Source: Budorcas taxicolor | Taxonomy: Eukaryota > Chordata > Mammalia > Artiodactyla > Bovidae | Direction of reading: 5' to 3' | Assembly: GCF_023091745.1 (NCBI RefSeq) | Contig: NC_068912.1 | Span: forward strand, 106,323,567-106,387,566 | Length of the DNA: 64,000 nucleotides | Shown here: piece by piece, positions 1 to 10,110 of the stretch | Layout: every line of letters begins with the position of its first letter | Position numbering within the stretch: position 1 is the stretch's first letter | Made by a program: the position numbers and the translations under genes | The notes under the pieces: generated by a model | What the model saw: only the letters and a program-made list of their open reading frames with translations | Told to the model about the DNA's origin: nothing | Database searches by the model: none

Positions 1-1075
1 GTCTTCTTGTATTTCTCTTTCTTTTGGATGATCTTGGTCACTGCCTCCTGTACAATGTCATGAACCTCATCCATAGTTCTTCAGGCACTCTACCAGATCT
101 AATCCTGTGAATCCATTTGTTACCTCCACTGTATAATCGTAAGGGATTTGATTTAGGTCATACCTGAATGGTGTAGTGATTTTAACTACTTTCTTCAATT
201 TAAGCCTGAATTTTGCAATAAGAAGCTCATGATCTGAACCACAGTCAGCTCCAAGTCTTGTGTTTGCTGATTGTGTAGAGCTTCTCCATCTTTGGCTGCA
301 AAGAATATAATCAATCTGATTTCACTACTGACTGTCTAGTTATATTCATGTGTAGAGTCTTCTCTTGTGTTGTTGGAAGAGGGTGTTTGCTATCACCAGT
401 GCATTCTCTTGACACAACTCCATTAGCTTTTGCTCTGCTTCATTTTGTTCTCCAGTGCCAAACTTGCCTGTTACTCCAGGTTATCTCTTGACTTCCTTCT
501 TTTGCATTCCAATTCCCTATGATGAAAAGGACTTCTTTTTTAGCTGTTAGTTTCTGGAAGTTTTCGTAGAGCTTCAGTCGTGTCTGACTCTGTGTGACCC
601 CATACACGGCAGCCCAACAGGCTCCCCCATCCCTGGGATTCTCCAGGCAAGAACACTGGAGTGGGTTGCCATTTCCTTCTCCAACGCGTGAAAGTGAAAA
701 GTGAAAGTGAAGTCGCTCAGTTGTGTCCAACTCTTAGCGACCCCATGGACTGCAGCCTACCAGGCTCCTCCATCCATGGGATTTTTCAGGCAAGAGTACT
801 GGAGTGGGGTGCCATTGTAGTCAACTTCAGCTTTTCAGCATTAGTGGTTGGGGCATAGACTTGCATTACTGTGATATTGAATGGTTTGCCTTGGAAATGA
901 ACAGAGATCATTCTGTCATTTTTGAGATTGTACCCAAGTACTGCATTTTGGACTCTTTGTTGACTATGAGGGCTTCTCCATTTCTTCTAAGGGATTCTTG
1001 CCCACAGTAGTAGATATAGTGATCATCTGAATTAAGTTTGCCTATTCCTGTCCATTTAAATTTCTTAGGGAAAAT
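1..1075 (-). mobile_element. BovB LINE, endonuclease region, antisense and truncated
   Basis: On the minus strand this reads as the apurinic-type endonuclease part of a BovB (RTE) element: the same region as the sense copy at 45485-46195, with frame remnants such as FIIGNWNAKEGSQE. It is interrupted by a BOV-A2 insertion at about 570-817 and decayed by stops. It runs off the left edge; the right edge near 1060-1075 is approximate. Confidence 0.85.
570..817 (-). mobile_element. BOV-A2 SINE inserted in BovB
   Basis: Antisense two-unit BOV-A2: GCTTCAGTCGTGTCTGACTC, then GGGATTCTCCAGGCAAGAAC, a GTGAAAAGTGAAAGTGAAGT linker and a second CAGTTGTGTCCAAC unit ending GGAGTGGGGTGCCATTG. BovB endonuclease sequence continues on both sides, so it is younger than its host. 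Confidence 0.88.
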
Positions 1076-1252
1076 TATTTCTCACCTAATAGTCTATGCC
1101 CAGCCAAACTATCAATCAACTCTGAGGGTATAACAAAGTCAATTTCAGAAATGCGAGGATCAAAATTTTTACTTCCCAAATAGCCTTTCTCAGGCAGTTG
1201 CTAAAGGATATGCTCTGCCAATGTGAGGAAGTAAATCAAGAGAGAAGACGCG

Positions 1253-1450
1253 GGGACTTTCCTTGTGGTACAGTGGTTAGGAATTGCCTTGCAATGCAGG
1301 GGATGTGGGTTCAATCCCAGGTCAGGGAACTAAGATCCCACATGCTATGGAGCTACTGCGCCCATGCAGCACAACCAGACTGTCCATGGGCTGCAACAAA
1401 GATCCTGCAGGCTGCAACTAAGACCCAGTGAAGCCAAACAAATAAATATT
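1253..1450 (+). mobile_element. CHR SINE (tRNA-Glu-derived)
   Basis: Starts GGGACTTTCCTTGTGGTACA with a GGTTCAATCCCAGG B-box, continues to CAACTAAGACCCAGTGAAGC and ends in an A/T-rich tail. Confidence 0.82.
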
Positions 1451-1847
1451 TTTTTAAAAAAGAAAGAAAGAAGAAGCCGTGAGCTCCAGAAAATGGGGGA
1501 GTCAAAACAGGAGAGAAGCACGGGGAATTTCCAGGATGATGGCGAAGGGAAGTTGCAAAATGACAGCTGTGAAACAGACCTAGAGATCAAGTGCAAACTG
1601 TAATAGGAAGACAAAGGGCTCCTAGAGGGATGTTTCCAAGAAAGAAATGGAACTAATAGATTGATTACCTGACATGTTTGACCATATGAAGCAACCTTTG
1701 TAGCTCTTGTGGGAATGTGAAGGGTTAAATTCATTTACATAGATTAAAAATATCCATAGAAAGGAATATCTACATTGATATCTAAGCCAAAAAGAAAATT
1801 ACAATTTAACTCTGAAAATAAATGTTTTAAGAGAGAAAATGAAGGGA

Positions 1848-2020
1848 CCTCCCTGGCAGTCCAGTGACTAAGACTGGGGGCCTAGGCTCCCAGTGCAGGG
1901 GGCCTAGGTTCAATCCTTGGTCAGGGTACTAGATCTCACAGGCCACAACTAAGGGTTCACATGCAGCAGCTGAAGATCCTCCAAGCACCAACTAGAAAAT
2001 CTAAAAAAATAAAGGAAATG
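1848..2020 (+). mobile_element. CHR SINE (tRNA-Glu-derived)
   Basis: GGGACCTCCCTGGCAGTCCA head, GGTTCAATCCTTGG B-box, CACAACTAAGGG body and an A-rich end. Confidence 0.8.
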
Positions 2021-2116
2021 TAGTCAGAGTAATCCATACTTACAATCCATAAACCATACTCTACAGTCAGAACATTATACATATTGAATATTTATTTCAT
2101 AATTGATCTGTAAAAG

Positions 2117-2315
2117 ATGCTTTCCAGGTGGCTCAGTGGTAAAGAATCTACCTGCCAATGCAGGAGATGCGGGTTCGATCTCTGGGTCAGGGAGATCTCC
2201 TGGAGTAGGAAATGGCAGCCCACTCCAGTATTCTTGCCTGGAAAATTCCATAGAGAGAGGAGCTAAGTGGGCTACAGTCCATGGGGTCGCATGAGCTGGA
2301 CACCACTGAGCACAC
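2117..2315 (+). mobile_element. Bov-tA SINE
   Basis: GGCTCAGTGGTAAAGAATCT tRNA-like head with GGTTCGATCTCTGGG, then the BovA part ACTCCAGTATTCTTGCCTGG to CATGGGGTCGCATGAGCTGG. Confidence 0.88.
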
Positions 2316-2439
2316 ACCCAAGGACAAGGAATTGATTTGTAATTCTATTTGGGTGAATAAGGGAAGACAAAGTATGTGTGATGGAAAAGGAAATATAAGA
2401 GTTACATCTCCTTCTATTCTATTTTTATAATTATTTATT

Positions 2440-2744
2440 TTCATGTATTTATTTTTGACTGTGCTGGGTCTTCATTGTTGCGTGAACTTTTTTTTTCCTA
2501 GTTGCATTGCAGTGGGTTCTCTTGGTTGTGGAGCACGGGCTCTAGGGCACATGGGCTTCAGTAAGTTGCAGCGTGTAGGCTCAACAGTTACGGTTTCCTT
2601 GCTCTAGAGTACAGGCTCAGCAGTTGTGGCACATGGGGTTAGTTACTCCAAGGCGTAGGGGATCTCCCCAGATCAGGGATCGAACTTGTGTCTCCTGTAT
2701 TGGCAGGCAGATTCTTTACCACTGAGCCAACAGGGAAACCCCTA
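2440..2744 (-). mobile_element. CHR SINE, antisense, near full length
   Basis: Reads GACTGTGCTGGGTCTTCATT, GTTGTGGAGCACGGGCTCTA, CAGGGATCGAACTTGTGTCT and CCACTGAGCCAACAGGGAAA, the complement of the CHR consensus. Confidence 0.82.
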
Positions 2745-3023
2745 CATCTCTTTCTGTTTTTTTCCATCTCCTTCTATTTTAAATGTAAATAGGAATTTAA
2801 AAATTCCTATTGACCTTCCCAGCCAATAGCTGTGAGAAATAAATTTCTGTTCTTTATATGCCCTTCCCCCGATTTTAAAATTAGATCATCTGTATTGGTC
2901 AAAATATGGAAGGAAATATGAGGAACAAAAAGCCTGGTAAACCAGTAGTTGCCTTTGGGGGATGGGAATCAGGGATGGTAAGGGCAGAGGAGAAGATTAC
3001 CTTTTATTTTTTAACCTTGTCAT

Positions 3024-4313
3024 ACTACCGCACAATTGCACTCATCTCACACGCTAGTAAAGTAATGCTCAAAATTCTCCAAGCCAGGCTTTAGCAATAT
3101 GTGAACTGCGAACTTCCAGATGTTCAAGCTGGTTTTAGAAAAAGCAGAGGAACCAGAGACCAAACTGCCAACATCTGCTGGATCATCGAAATAGCAAGAG
3201 AGTTCCAGAAAAACATCTATTTCTGCTTTATTGACTATGCCAAAGCCTTTGACTGTGTGGATCACAAGAAACTGTGGAAAATTCTGAAAGAGATGGGAAT
3301 ACCAGACCACTTGACCTGCCTCTTGAGAAATCTGTATGCAGGTCAGGAAGCAACAGTTAAACTGGACATGGAACAACAGACTGGTTCCAAATCAGGAAAG
3401 GAGTACATCAAGGCTGTATATTGTCACCCTGCTTATTTAACTTCTATGCAGAGTACATCATGAGAAACGCTGGGCTGGAAGAAACACAAGCTGGAATCAA
3501 GATTGCCGGGAGAAATATCAATGACCTCAGATATGCAGATGGCACCACCCTTATGGCAGAAAGTGAAGAAGAACTAAAGAGCCTCTTGATGAAGGTGAAA
3601 GAGAAGAGTGAAAAAGTTGGCTTAAAGCTCAACATTCAGAAAACGAAGATCATGGCATCTGCTCCCATCACTTCATGGCAAATAAATAGGGAAACGGTGG
3701 GAACAGTGACAGACTTACTTTTGGGGGGCTCCAAAATCACTGCAGATGGTGATTGCAGCCATGAAATTAAGAGACACTTGCTCCTTGGAAGGAAAGTTAT
3801 GACTAACCTGGACAGCATATTAAAAAGCAGAGACCTTACTTTGCCAACAAAGGTCCATCTAGTCAAGGCTATGATTTTTCCAGTAGTCATGTATGGATGT
3901 GAGAGTTGGACTATAAAGAAAGCTGAGCGCCAAAGAATTGATGCTTTTGAACTGTGGTGTTGGAGAAGACTCTTGAGAGTCCCTTGGACTGCAAGGAGAT
4001 CCAACCAGTCCATCTTGAAGGAGATCAGTCCTGGGTGTTCATTGGAAGGACTGATGTTGAAGCTGAAACTCCAATACTTTCGCTACCTGATGTGAAGAGC
4101 TGACTCATTGGGAAAGACCCTGATGCTGAGAAAGATTGAGGGCAGGAGGAGAAGGGAACAACAGAAGATGAGATGGTTGAATGGCGTCACCAACTCAATG
4201 GACACCGGTTTGAGTGAACTCTGGGAGTTGGTGATGGACAGGAAGGCCTGGCATACTGTGGTTCATGGGGTCACAAAGAGTCAGACATGACTGAGTGACT
4301 GAAATGAACTGAA
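3024..4313 (+). pseudogene. BovB LINE, reverse-transcriptase half, 5'-truncated and inactive
   Basis: About 1.29 kb of a BovB (RTE-clade) retrotransposon. The reverse transcriptase is recognisable from FIDYAKAFDCVDH (near 3222-3266) and LRYADGTTLMAES (near 3528-3566). The second active-site Asp of YADD is Gly here. The frame is broken near 3400 (a shift before the QGCILSP-type segment) and by a TGA near 4093 in the C-terminal part. The 3' end has the family's GACTGAGTGACTGAAATGAA terminus. No endonuclease domain precedes it. It cannot encode an active protein. Confidence 0.92.
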
Positions 4314-4387
4314 CATTTAGTTGATTTTGAAAAATGATTTACATGTATTTTTTTAATTCAAAATATGTTTTCAGGAAAGCAAAGGAG

Positions 4388-4570
4388 GAACTTCCCTGGT
4401 GGTCCAGTGGTTAAGAATCTGCCTTGCAATGCAGGGGAAGCATGTTCAATTCCTGATCAGAGAACTAAGATCTCAGGTGTCTCAGAGGAACTAAGTCCAT
4501 GAGCCACAAGAGAGTTTGTGCGCTGAAACCAGGAACCAAAACAGTCAAATAATTAAATAACATAACATAA
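4388..4570 (+). mobile_element. CHR SINE
   Basis: GGAACTTCCCTGGTGGTCCA head, diverged B-box (GTTCAATTCCTGAT) and an A/T-rich end. Confidence 0.8.
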
Positions 4571-6689
4571 TTGTTTCTAAAAAAGGAAATAAAATTTTAA
4601 ATTGCAGAAAAACTGAATTTTTTCAGTTTTTGAATTCATGAATTCATCACCATCCTAGGTCCAGACATCACTCAGAAGCCAGAGCTGTTAGCCCTAAAAG
4701 CAGCAGCATCTCTGCAGAACAGACGCACATTAACCAGGCTCAGGAGAGTAATATTTCAAATCAGATGCCAATTCATTAAGTTATAAGGGGAAGCAGGGCT
4801 TTGAAGCAGACTGGATCTTCTTCTTCACTGATGAGTGCATTCTCTCCCTGTGGGCGGATCTACATAGGGAACAGTGGTTTTCAGCAGGTTGCTTGGTGAT
4901 CCAGAGCACAAGTGAAGTGGGGAGGGGGCGGTGAATTGGGTGGTTTCAAAGAATGATGTTTCCATCTCCCTTGTTCCTGGACCAGCATCTTTGTCCCCAG
5001 ATAGGGCTAGGATGACACTCTGGTGATTGCTTCTCGATCTCTGTTTTGTTGACTGTCCAGACTCCTTCTTACTAGCACCTCCTTCTCTTTAGTTGTATCA
5101 ATACTTTTATTCAGGTTACAGTCTAGACTGAGCCTGACAGTGATTCTGTCTCCAGTAGGTAGACTGGCACATTTCTACATTAAAGCATTAGAGACTTGTC
5201 TCCAAACAGGCAACACATTTACGAAGCACCTCCGACGTGTCAGGCTCTGTTCTAAACTCTGGAGTTGCAGCAGTCAAGGCTGACATCTGACCTAGCCCTC
5301 AGTGAGCTTACAGTCTGGTGAGGAAAACAAAGTATGCAATGTGAAGGAGCAGTCTAACTCTCAGAAGACAACTTAATTTACTTTATTCTAGTTCTTGAGG
5401 TGAGGACACATCCTGGTTGTCTCCAGAAATCACCTACCACAATGAACCATGGGGAGGGGCTGTTGAGTAATGAATCTCATCTTGACAGAGAAAGAAGATC
5501 CATTTCTCAAGCACATATTCCCAAGCCTCCCATGGATTCTATGCCCCAAATCTTCCCAGTAAAATGATTTTCTGCTTAAATGTATCTGTCGTTTGTAACC
5601 AAGAACTCCGACTAGAATAGCAACCATTTCAGATATCTGTAGACCAGAAAACAAGTTCCCCAAAGACAAATCCAACCCCTCTGCCTCAGGGCTGCAACCA
5701 ACCTGGAACCTCTGTGATCTGTGCCTTCCATTCAGCACAAAGCAGGACACACAGGCTCTCTCAATAAAATCTGGTTGGCTGAGTCACTTAGTAAGTTCAA
5801 TCACAAGCTGTTCTATGTACTTAAATTGCAAAGCTAGTAAGAACTAGTTGCTGCCTTCAAAGATGTCCACATGCACCTTCAAGCTAACATATGCAAAACA
5901 GAGGCTGTCGTCTTTCTTCGCTTTTCTGCCAACTTGTATATCAACTCGTGTTTAGTGTCTCATGCTCCAGCCACACTGAGCTGCTTGCACATCTCACATC
6001 CCTCTGCTGGGGTTTCATCAGTGAGTAGTTTGGTGTTCTTAGACCACAGCGGTGGGAGAGAAAGACAGCAGGTAATCGGGCTACTGCTTGTAGACCAGAC
6101 CTTGAAGGCCAGTTAGAGCATTCTAGATGTATTGGCTGCTATCCCAGGTTACTTTCCTTGGTCTGAATAGAATACCCCATAGTTAAGCTTTTCCTCTTCT
6201 ACTGAAGGAAGTCTGCGAAGGAGAGGATACAAGGTTTATATGTCCATCATCTTGGCCAGAGATACAGCTACAATCCAGATTCTCATTTTACGGATAAGTA
6301 AATAGAGGCTTAAAAGGACTTGACTGCAGAGCTAGCAAGTAGCAAAACAAAGGCTTGAATGAAGTTTCCAGACTCCAAACTCCCACTCTTTCCCGTATTA
6401 GGACAGCTGATACAGAATGTTTTGTGTGTGGTTTGAGGGAGGGGAATCGCCTTGATCTGTTCTTGGGGGAAAATTCTCCTTATCACCCATACCAGGAGCT
6501 AAATTTGTTCTGCTTGCCTCTCCTGGCCTAGTTCCCTTCCCTAGATACTGTCTTCTTAAACCCTCACAACAGTTCTGTGAGGTATTACCGTCCCTTCATT
6601 TTATAGATGAGACTGAAGCTCAGAAAGTTTCAATTTCAGGCTCCGGAATCTTCACCACCTTGCTTCGCTGAGGTCCGTCCAGGTTTGGG
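4571..6689. other. Mostly unique sequence upstream of MYCL
   Basis: No young SINE or LINE is seen here. Weak L2-like sequence is at about 5200-5345 (ending GAGCTTACAGTCTGGTGAGG) and MIR-like sequence at about 6270-6400 and 6550-6650. Short open frames do not resemble proteins. Distal MYCL regulatory elements could lie here but cannot be identified by eye. Confidence 0.6.
5200..5345 (+). mobile_element. L2-like LINE remnant
   Basis: ACGTGTCAGGCTCTGTTCTA and GAGCTTACAGTCTGGTGAGG follow the typical L2 3'-end wording, heavily diverged. Confidence 0.5.
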
Positions 6690-7079
6690 AACACCAAGCT
6701 GATGAAGCGGGGCCAAAGGGTGAGGAAGACAGTGCCGGGGACCGGGCTGGGGTTTAAGGCTGAGGACCACCAGGCGGCGCGGTCGAGGTGCGGCTGGCCC
6801 CTACTACCTCACCTCTCGCGGGCCAGACGTACCAAAACTAAACGGGGCGAGCTCGGGGAAGTAGGCTCGCGGAGCAGGGAGTAGTTTTCCTGAACCCAGA
6901 GTATGCAAGGAGCTCCGTTCTCGCTCAGCCTCCAGAGGACCTCCCGAGCCTCTCTAAAGAGTTACGACCCCACCGATCGACCGCCGGGCCGCATCAGCCC
7001 GCCGCCAGCTCCGCGCTCCGCACTGTGCAGTTCATTTGGTGGGCCTGGGACTCCACAGCCCCCACCTGTCGACCGAGGA

Positions 7080-7160
7080 GGCGGGGCGTGGGCGGGGCTG
7101 GTCCCGTAGGGCCCGCCCCTGTCCCTGAGCCGCGGGCGCGCGACGAGATATAAGGCAGCC
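7080..7160 (+). promoter_or_regulatory. MYCL core promoter: GC boxes and TATA element
   Basis: GC-box-like sequences (GGGCGTGGGCGGGGC near 7083-7097 and GCCCGCCCC near 7110-7118) precede an ATATAAGG element at 7148-7155. If the TATA element works at the usual distance, transcription starts at about 7178-7182. A TATA element inside a CpG island suits a tightly controlled regulatory gene. The start position is an inference. Confidence 0.65.
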
Positions 7161-7177
7161 TGGAAACAATGCGCCTG

Positions 7178-7374
7178 CACCTCGCGCTCCCGCGCCGCTC
7201 CCGGGAGCGTCCGGGCCGCCGTGCGCGAGCGAGGGCGGGAGCGCGCGCTGGGAGGCTAGCGCTTGTGTGCGGGCCTCGCACTCGGTGGCGCGCATGTGCA
7301 AGTGTGCGGGCTGCTTCGCTGCCCCGAGCGGGCGGGGAGCCGGTCCGCTCCAGGTGGCCGGTGGCGGGAGCGAG
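7178..7374 (+). other. MYCL: MYCL exon 1 (5' UTR, with an optional upstream start)
   Basis: The 3' edge is a donor, GAG|GTGAGG at 7374/7375; the 5' edge is estimated from the TATA element. The first ATG in this exon is at 7294. From there 27 codons stay open to the donor, and the splice to 7734 keeps phase, adding Gly-Ala-Asp before the main Met. The result is a 30-residue N-terminal extension (394 aa in all), the length I recall for an annotated long human isoform. Its start context is poor (C at -3, T at +4), so most ribosomes would be expected to scan on to 7743. Confidence 0.7.
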
Positions 7375-7742
7375 GTGAGGCTGCGGGCAGCCTGGGAACG
7401 GGCGCGGGTCCCGGGGGACGGGCTGCAGGCTGCCTTCTGGGCACAGCGCGCCCCCGCCCGACCCGGCCGGGCCCTCGGAGCTGCGCTCCGGGCGGCGCTG
7501 GCAAAGTTTGCTTTGAACTCGCTCCCTGCAGCCTAGTCCGCGCGCTGTGAGCGGCTTCCCCAGGCACGCTGACCTGGGTCCGGGCTGCCCGGGACGCTAG
7601 GGAAGGGCGCGGGCTCCAAGCCGTGAGGTTGGAGACGTACGAGAGCCTGGCAGCCAGCTGTACTGGGGGGCCGGGGGACGCTTCCCTCCCTGGGCCCGCA
7701 CCTGGGTCAGCACATCCCCCTTCCCTCCCGCAGGGAGCGGAC

Positions 7743-8238
7743 ATGGACTTCGACTCGTACCAGCACTATTTCTACGACTATGACTGCGGAGAGGATTTCT
7801 ACCGCTCCACGGCGCCCAGCGAGGACATCTGGAAGAAATTCGAGCTGGTGCCGTCGCCCCCCACGTCGCCGCCCTGGAGCTCCGGTCCCGGCGACGGAGA
7901 CGCGGGCCCCGGAATTGGTCCTCCGGAGCCGTGGCCCGGAGGGGGCGCCGGGGACGATGCAGAATCCCGGGGTCACTCGAAAGCTTGGGGCAGGAACTAC
8001 GCTTCCATCATCCGCCGAGACTGTATGTGGAGCGGCTTTTCGGCCCGGGAACGGCTGGAGAGAGCGGTGAGCGACCGGCTTGTCGCTGGCGCGCCCCGGG
8101 GGAACCCGCCCAAGGCGCCCGCCGCCCCGGACTGCGCTCCCAGCCTCGAAGCCGGCAACCCGGCGCCCGCTGCCCCCTGTCCGCTGGGCGAGCCCAAGAC
8201 CCAGGCCTGCTCGGGGTCCGAGAGCCCAAGCGACTCGG
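7743..8238 (+). CDS. MYCL: L-Myc proto-oncogene protein, coding exon 2 (residues 1-166 start)
   Basis: This exon encodes the transactivation half of L-Myc, a nuclear transcription factor that pairs with MAX on E-boxes. The acceptor is the CAG at 7731-7733, so the exon starts at 7734. The start at 7743 is chosen because it has a strong Kozak context (G at -3 and +4) and begins the family's N-terminus, MDFDSYQHYFYDYDC. Myc box I, containing ELVPSPPTSPP, lies at about residues 31-45, and Myc box II, containing DCMWSGFS, at about 87-113. The segment after box II is rich in Pro and Ala. The exon ends at TCGG|GTAAGG (8238/8239) after 165 codons plus one base; that base joins AG from exon 3 to make Glu166. 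Confidence 0.96.
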
Positions 8239-8372
8239 GTAAGGACCGCCCCGGGTCATCCAAGAGGGGGCACCCCATGGGTGGCCAAACCTCTGCCGCT
8301 GAGGTCAGGCACTGGGTCTGCGCAAGCCCTTCCGCCACCTCCCTCTTCCTCTGGCTGAAGCTGCCGGTGTAG
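8239..8372 (+). other. MYCL: MYCL intron-2 read-through tail (possible short isoform)
   Basis: If intron 2 is retained, the exon 2 frame runs on to a TAG at 8370-8372. The product would be 209 residues, keeping both Myc boxes but lacking the basic helix-loop-helix and zipper. A short human isoform of about this length made by intron read-through is known; whether this ruminant gene uses it cannot be told from the sequence. The tail is Gly/Ser/Arg-rich and then hydrophobic, with no domain I recognise. Confidence 0.45.
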
Positions 8373-9599
8373 CCCCCAGCGGTGTCTGTCTGGCACGTGG
8401 GAGTGTTAGTAAACAGTTTGAAGAAGTGGCGTGGGAGCCAGCGTCCCTTTGATGATGATTGGAGCCCCAGGGGACAAGGGAGACAGGGTGAGGCTTGGCA
8501 CTTAGGGAGAACAATACGGGGATTGGACCACAGGGGATTTCTGCCCTCCGAAGGCTGGAAAGGGTCCCTTAAGGGTCACTCCAGACTTGAATTTTTGTGT
8601 TGCTGTCTCTTTCTCTGGGAAACTCACTCCCCTGGGGAGAGAAGCTGAGAAGCCTTTTGTGCAAAGCCAAAGCCTTCATCCTTTAAAAAACCTGGTCTCC
8701 TGCCTGCTTTATTTTAAAATGACAATAATGGCTCCTCCTCCATCCCCACCTCTTACCACGTATTCATCCTCACATCACCCATGAGACTGTAATGGAGGAA
8801 TGACTGCTCCCCATTAACAGATGGAAAAACCGAGGCTTAGAAATAGGAAATTGCCAGAAGTGAACGCCAGCTTCCTGCCATCCAGCCAGCTTCTTTTGCT
8901 CAATCCTCCATCCCAACCAGGCACTTCTCTGATGTTTAGAGGAACTTACTGGTTATCTTATCTGAGAAGTGGTACATCTTGCCATTTTGCTCTGGCCTTT
9001 GGTGAGGTGTTCCTCTAGGAACAGTTCATCTGAGGGCTTTCAGCTGCTTCATTTGTATTCAACAAATGTTCACTGGCCTCTACTTTGTGCTAAGCTCTGG
9101 GGTTAGTGCTGGGGGTCACAGATATGGAGCTCCAGGCTCCCCTTCCCCATCCTTGAATGCAAGTGTACATCTCACTGAGCACAGCCTGCTGCATCTGTGC
9201 CACCAGACTATGTCGTTCTTAGCCTAACCTCTTCTTCGAAGTGCCCATGAGAAATACTGGGGAGGGTGTTTTATAGTTTGCACACTGAGGCTTGTGTCAG
9301 ATAAATCAGGACTGAAAACTCAAGTAGCTTTTAAGAATAATTTTTTTAAAAAAAAGAATAATTTACATGACCGTTTAGAGGGAACTGGGGAATGGGTATG
9401 GAGGTTCTCATACACTTAAGGGTGAACATAAGGAAGGAAACACAATGAAAAGTCCAAAAAAATTTTTTTTCTGGTTCACTATGTTAAGGTCATTTTTAAC
9501 CTGCCTACTTTTTACACCAAGACCTTCTGTTTGTTTAATGGCTGGAATGGGAACTTTGAGATCAAGAAACCAATAAAGATGTGTCTCTACAAAAGCTGA

Positions 9600-9740
9600 T
9601 ATGGTAGAGTGGAAAGTGCATTGTTTCGGGAATCTGGAGATCTTAGTTTTAGATCCAGAATGTTATAAAGGTGCTGTGTGGACTTGGCTGACCTGGCTCT
9701 CAGTTTCTCCCTTTGCATGTTAGCGAGTCTGACCTGATCA
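9600..9740 (+). mobile_element. MIR SINE remnant in MYCL intron 2
   Basis: Pattern of TAGAGTGGAAAGTGCA, GGACTTGGCTGACCTGGCTC and CTCAGTTTCTCCC, in MIR order. Confidence 0.5.
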
Positions 9741-10014
9741 TCCAGCTGAGGACATGTCCTTGTCTGGGTAGAGTTAGACATGCTCTCTGAAAAGGAGAAT
9801 GGTGTCTCACATTATTTTTTTCTTAGGCAGAACCTTCCCCAGCTATGGGGCTTAACCCTGAAGTATTAAAGGTTTGGGAGTGGGGAAGTCTCCTGTATCA
9901 TTTTCTAACCTGCCCTTTACCCTGAACCTGTTTGCAAGCTCCTGGTTCACTCACAGGCCACATGGCCCAGAACAAAATGCAACAGATTGCAAACAATGAG
10001 GGGGGTGGGGAGAG

Positions 10015-10110
10015 TGACTGACGGCAAAGCTCAGCCAATAGGGGCTCGGGGCTGAGTAAGACCGCATTCCAAACTCCGCTCAGCCAGCCAATCACAGGTC
10101 TCGGGGCCAG
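10015..10110 (+). promoter_or_regulatory. CCAAT-containing segment in MYCL intron 2, possible regulatory element
   Basis: Two CCAAT motifs about 55 bases apart, AGCCAATAGG near 10032-10041 and AGCCAATCAC near 10086-10095, lie in a repeat-free stretch, followed by an AT-rich block (TTATTAATGG near 10131). This resembles an NF-Y-type enhancer or alternative promoter. There is no direct evidence of function. Confidence 0.25.

Larger units (their letters stand above)
6690..8300. promoter_or_regulatory. CpG island over the MYCL promoter, exon 1 and exon 2
   Basis: Base composition changes sharply near 6690 from ordinary AT-rich DNA to GC-rich, CpG-dense sequence and drops back after about 8300. 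The island covers the promoter, exon 1, intron 1 and coding exon 2. Edges were judged by eye. Long open frames on both strands here, including minus-strand frames at 6994-7301 and 7256-7744, follow from the lack of AT-rich stop codons and are not called as genes. Confidence 0.85.

Noticed and set aside
7169..7378. Upstream ATG at 7169 near the MYCL TATA element
   Set aside because: It lies only about 20 bases after the TATA element, before the expected transcription start, so it is probably not in the mRNA.
7256..7744. 162-codon minus-strand frame over the MYCL promoter and intron 1
   Set aside because: Pro/Ala/Arg-rich composition from CpG-island DNA with few stops; no splice or domain evidence.
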